45,345 bases of DNA, taken from contig NZ_JAJOHW010000014.1 of assembly GCF_021129195.1 (NCBI RefSeq), positions 1 to 45,345 on the forward strand, read 5' to 3'. Source of the DNA: Chromobacterium aquaticum. Lineage in GTDB: Bacteria > Pseudomonadota > Gammaproteobacteria > Burkholderiales > Chromobacteriaceae. The notes beneath the pieces are model-generated. The model made no database searches. It saw only the letters and a list, made by a program, of their open reading frames with translations, and was not told where the DNA came from. Shown here in pieces: positions 45,041-45,345 of this stretch (its first letter is position 1; each line of letters begins with the position of its first letter). The translations under genes were made by a program, and so were the position numbers.

Positions 45041-45345
45041 GCATACGCATCGTCCCCCTGGACGAGGCTGGCCGGCTGCAAACCGCGGCGGGAGAGATCC
45101 CGCCGTTGTTGCTGCCCCAGCCCTCCGAACGCTATCTGGCGCGCAGCCAGCGCCTCACGGCGCTAGCCGACGGCCACCCGATGGCGGCCTATCTGGCGTT
45201 CGCCGCCCGCATCGCCGCGGCTCAACACCGCCTGGTGCGCGAACAGCCGGTGACGCTGCCGCAGCGCGGCGATTACTTCCATCATTGCGCCGAACACGGC
45301 CTGCCGCCGCTGGGCGCCGCCGCCTGGCCGCGCGACCCGGTGTGG
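45037..45345 (+). CDS. fdhE: FdhE, formate dehydrogenase accessory protein, 5' part
   Basis: The first 103 residues are visible and the gene runs off the window. [32 protein letters not shown] and LADGHPMAAYLAFAARIAAAQH match FdhE. FdhE is a cytosolic iron-binding protein that checks the maturation of the enzyme before Tat export. The rubredoxin-like cysteines lie beyond the window. Confidence 0.92.
   Translation, partial: MSIRIVPLDEAGRLQTAAGEIPPLLLPQPSERYLARSQRLTALADGHPMAAYLAFAARIAAAQHRLVREQPVTLPQRGDYFHHCAEHGLPPLGAAAWPRDPVW

Overview
The window looks like chromosomal DNA of a Chromobacterium-type betaproteobacterium. This is inferred from the high GC content, the lysC/tRNA and formate dehydrogenase genes, the type I-F CRISPR repeats and the catecholate-siderophore-type genes. 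No marker gene fixes the species.

Layout. 1-2010: end of an efflux outer-membrane factor and a ferric-reductase-like flavocytochrome. 2095-2370: two short interspersed repeats. 2368-3189 (minus): a copper-type DUF411 protein and a small Cys-rich exported protein. 3346-9125: an iron-uptake cluster made of a Fur-like box, a TonB-dependent catecholate-type receptor, a DUF2218 protein and a FecBCDE-type ABC transporter. 9351-17801: cas1 and a cas2-3 fusion (minus) beside a 66-repeat I-F array. 17896-26190: a membrane protein, an AT-rich PKD/NHL lipoprotein and an EntF-like NRPS with a strong Fur box. 26191-28015: 1.8 kb without ordinary genes, holding three mini-CRISPRs and a toxin-like minigene. 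28016-34165: csy1-csy2-csy3-cas6f and a second I-F array of 35 repeats with a variant repeat. 34220-34742: a RelBE-type toxin-antitoxin pair. 34980-37658: a second TonB receptor. 37766-38024: tRNA-Glu, tRNA-Arg and tRNA-Ser. 38086-39312: lysC. 39530-45345: fdhD and a selenocysteine formate dehydrogenase operon (fdnGHI, fdhE).

The main discovery is in 26846-27843. Three decayed I-F repeat pairs lie antisense to the csy operon. Two of them keep exactly the parts a mature I-F crRNA needs: a CTTAGAAA handle, a shortened guide, and the CTGCC/GGCAG stem-loop followed by a terminator. Their guides match nearby DNA next to a CC PAM. The guide at 27710-27734 matches the csy promoter (27798-27822, 18 of 25 positions, with mismatches at 6, 12, 18 and 24). 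The guide at 27215-27235 matches 27328-27348 (17 of 21, with mismatches at 6 and 12), just upstream of a promoter for a small RNA with a strong SD and a 10-codon ORF ending AUA-AGA-AGG-stop. Mismatches at every sixth base are what Cascade-type complexes tolerate. I read this as a CreTA-like Cascade-repressed toxin module plus a CreR-like self-repressor of csy, so that the Csy complex controls its own synthesis and is made addictive. A third mini-array (26846-26933) has a full 32-nt spacer whose target I did not find.

The I-F locus is also split. The adaptation/effector-nuclease genes (cas1, cas2-3) and the Csy genes lie about 14 kb apart and point away from each other, which may explain why csy has its own promoter and RNA-guided control.
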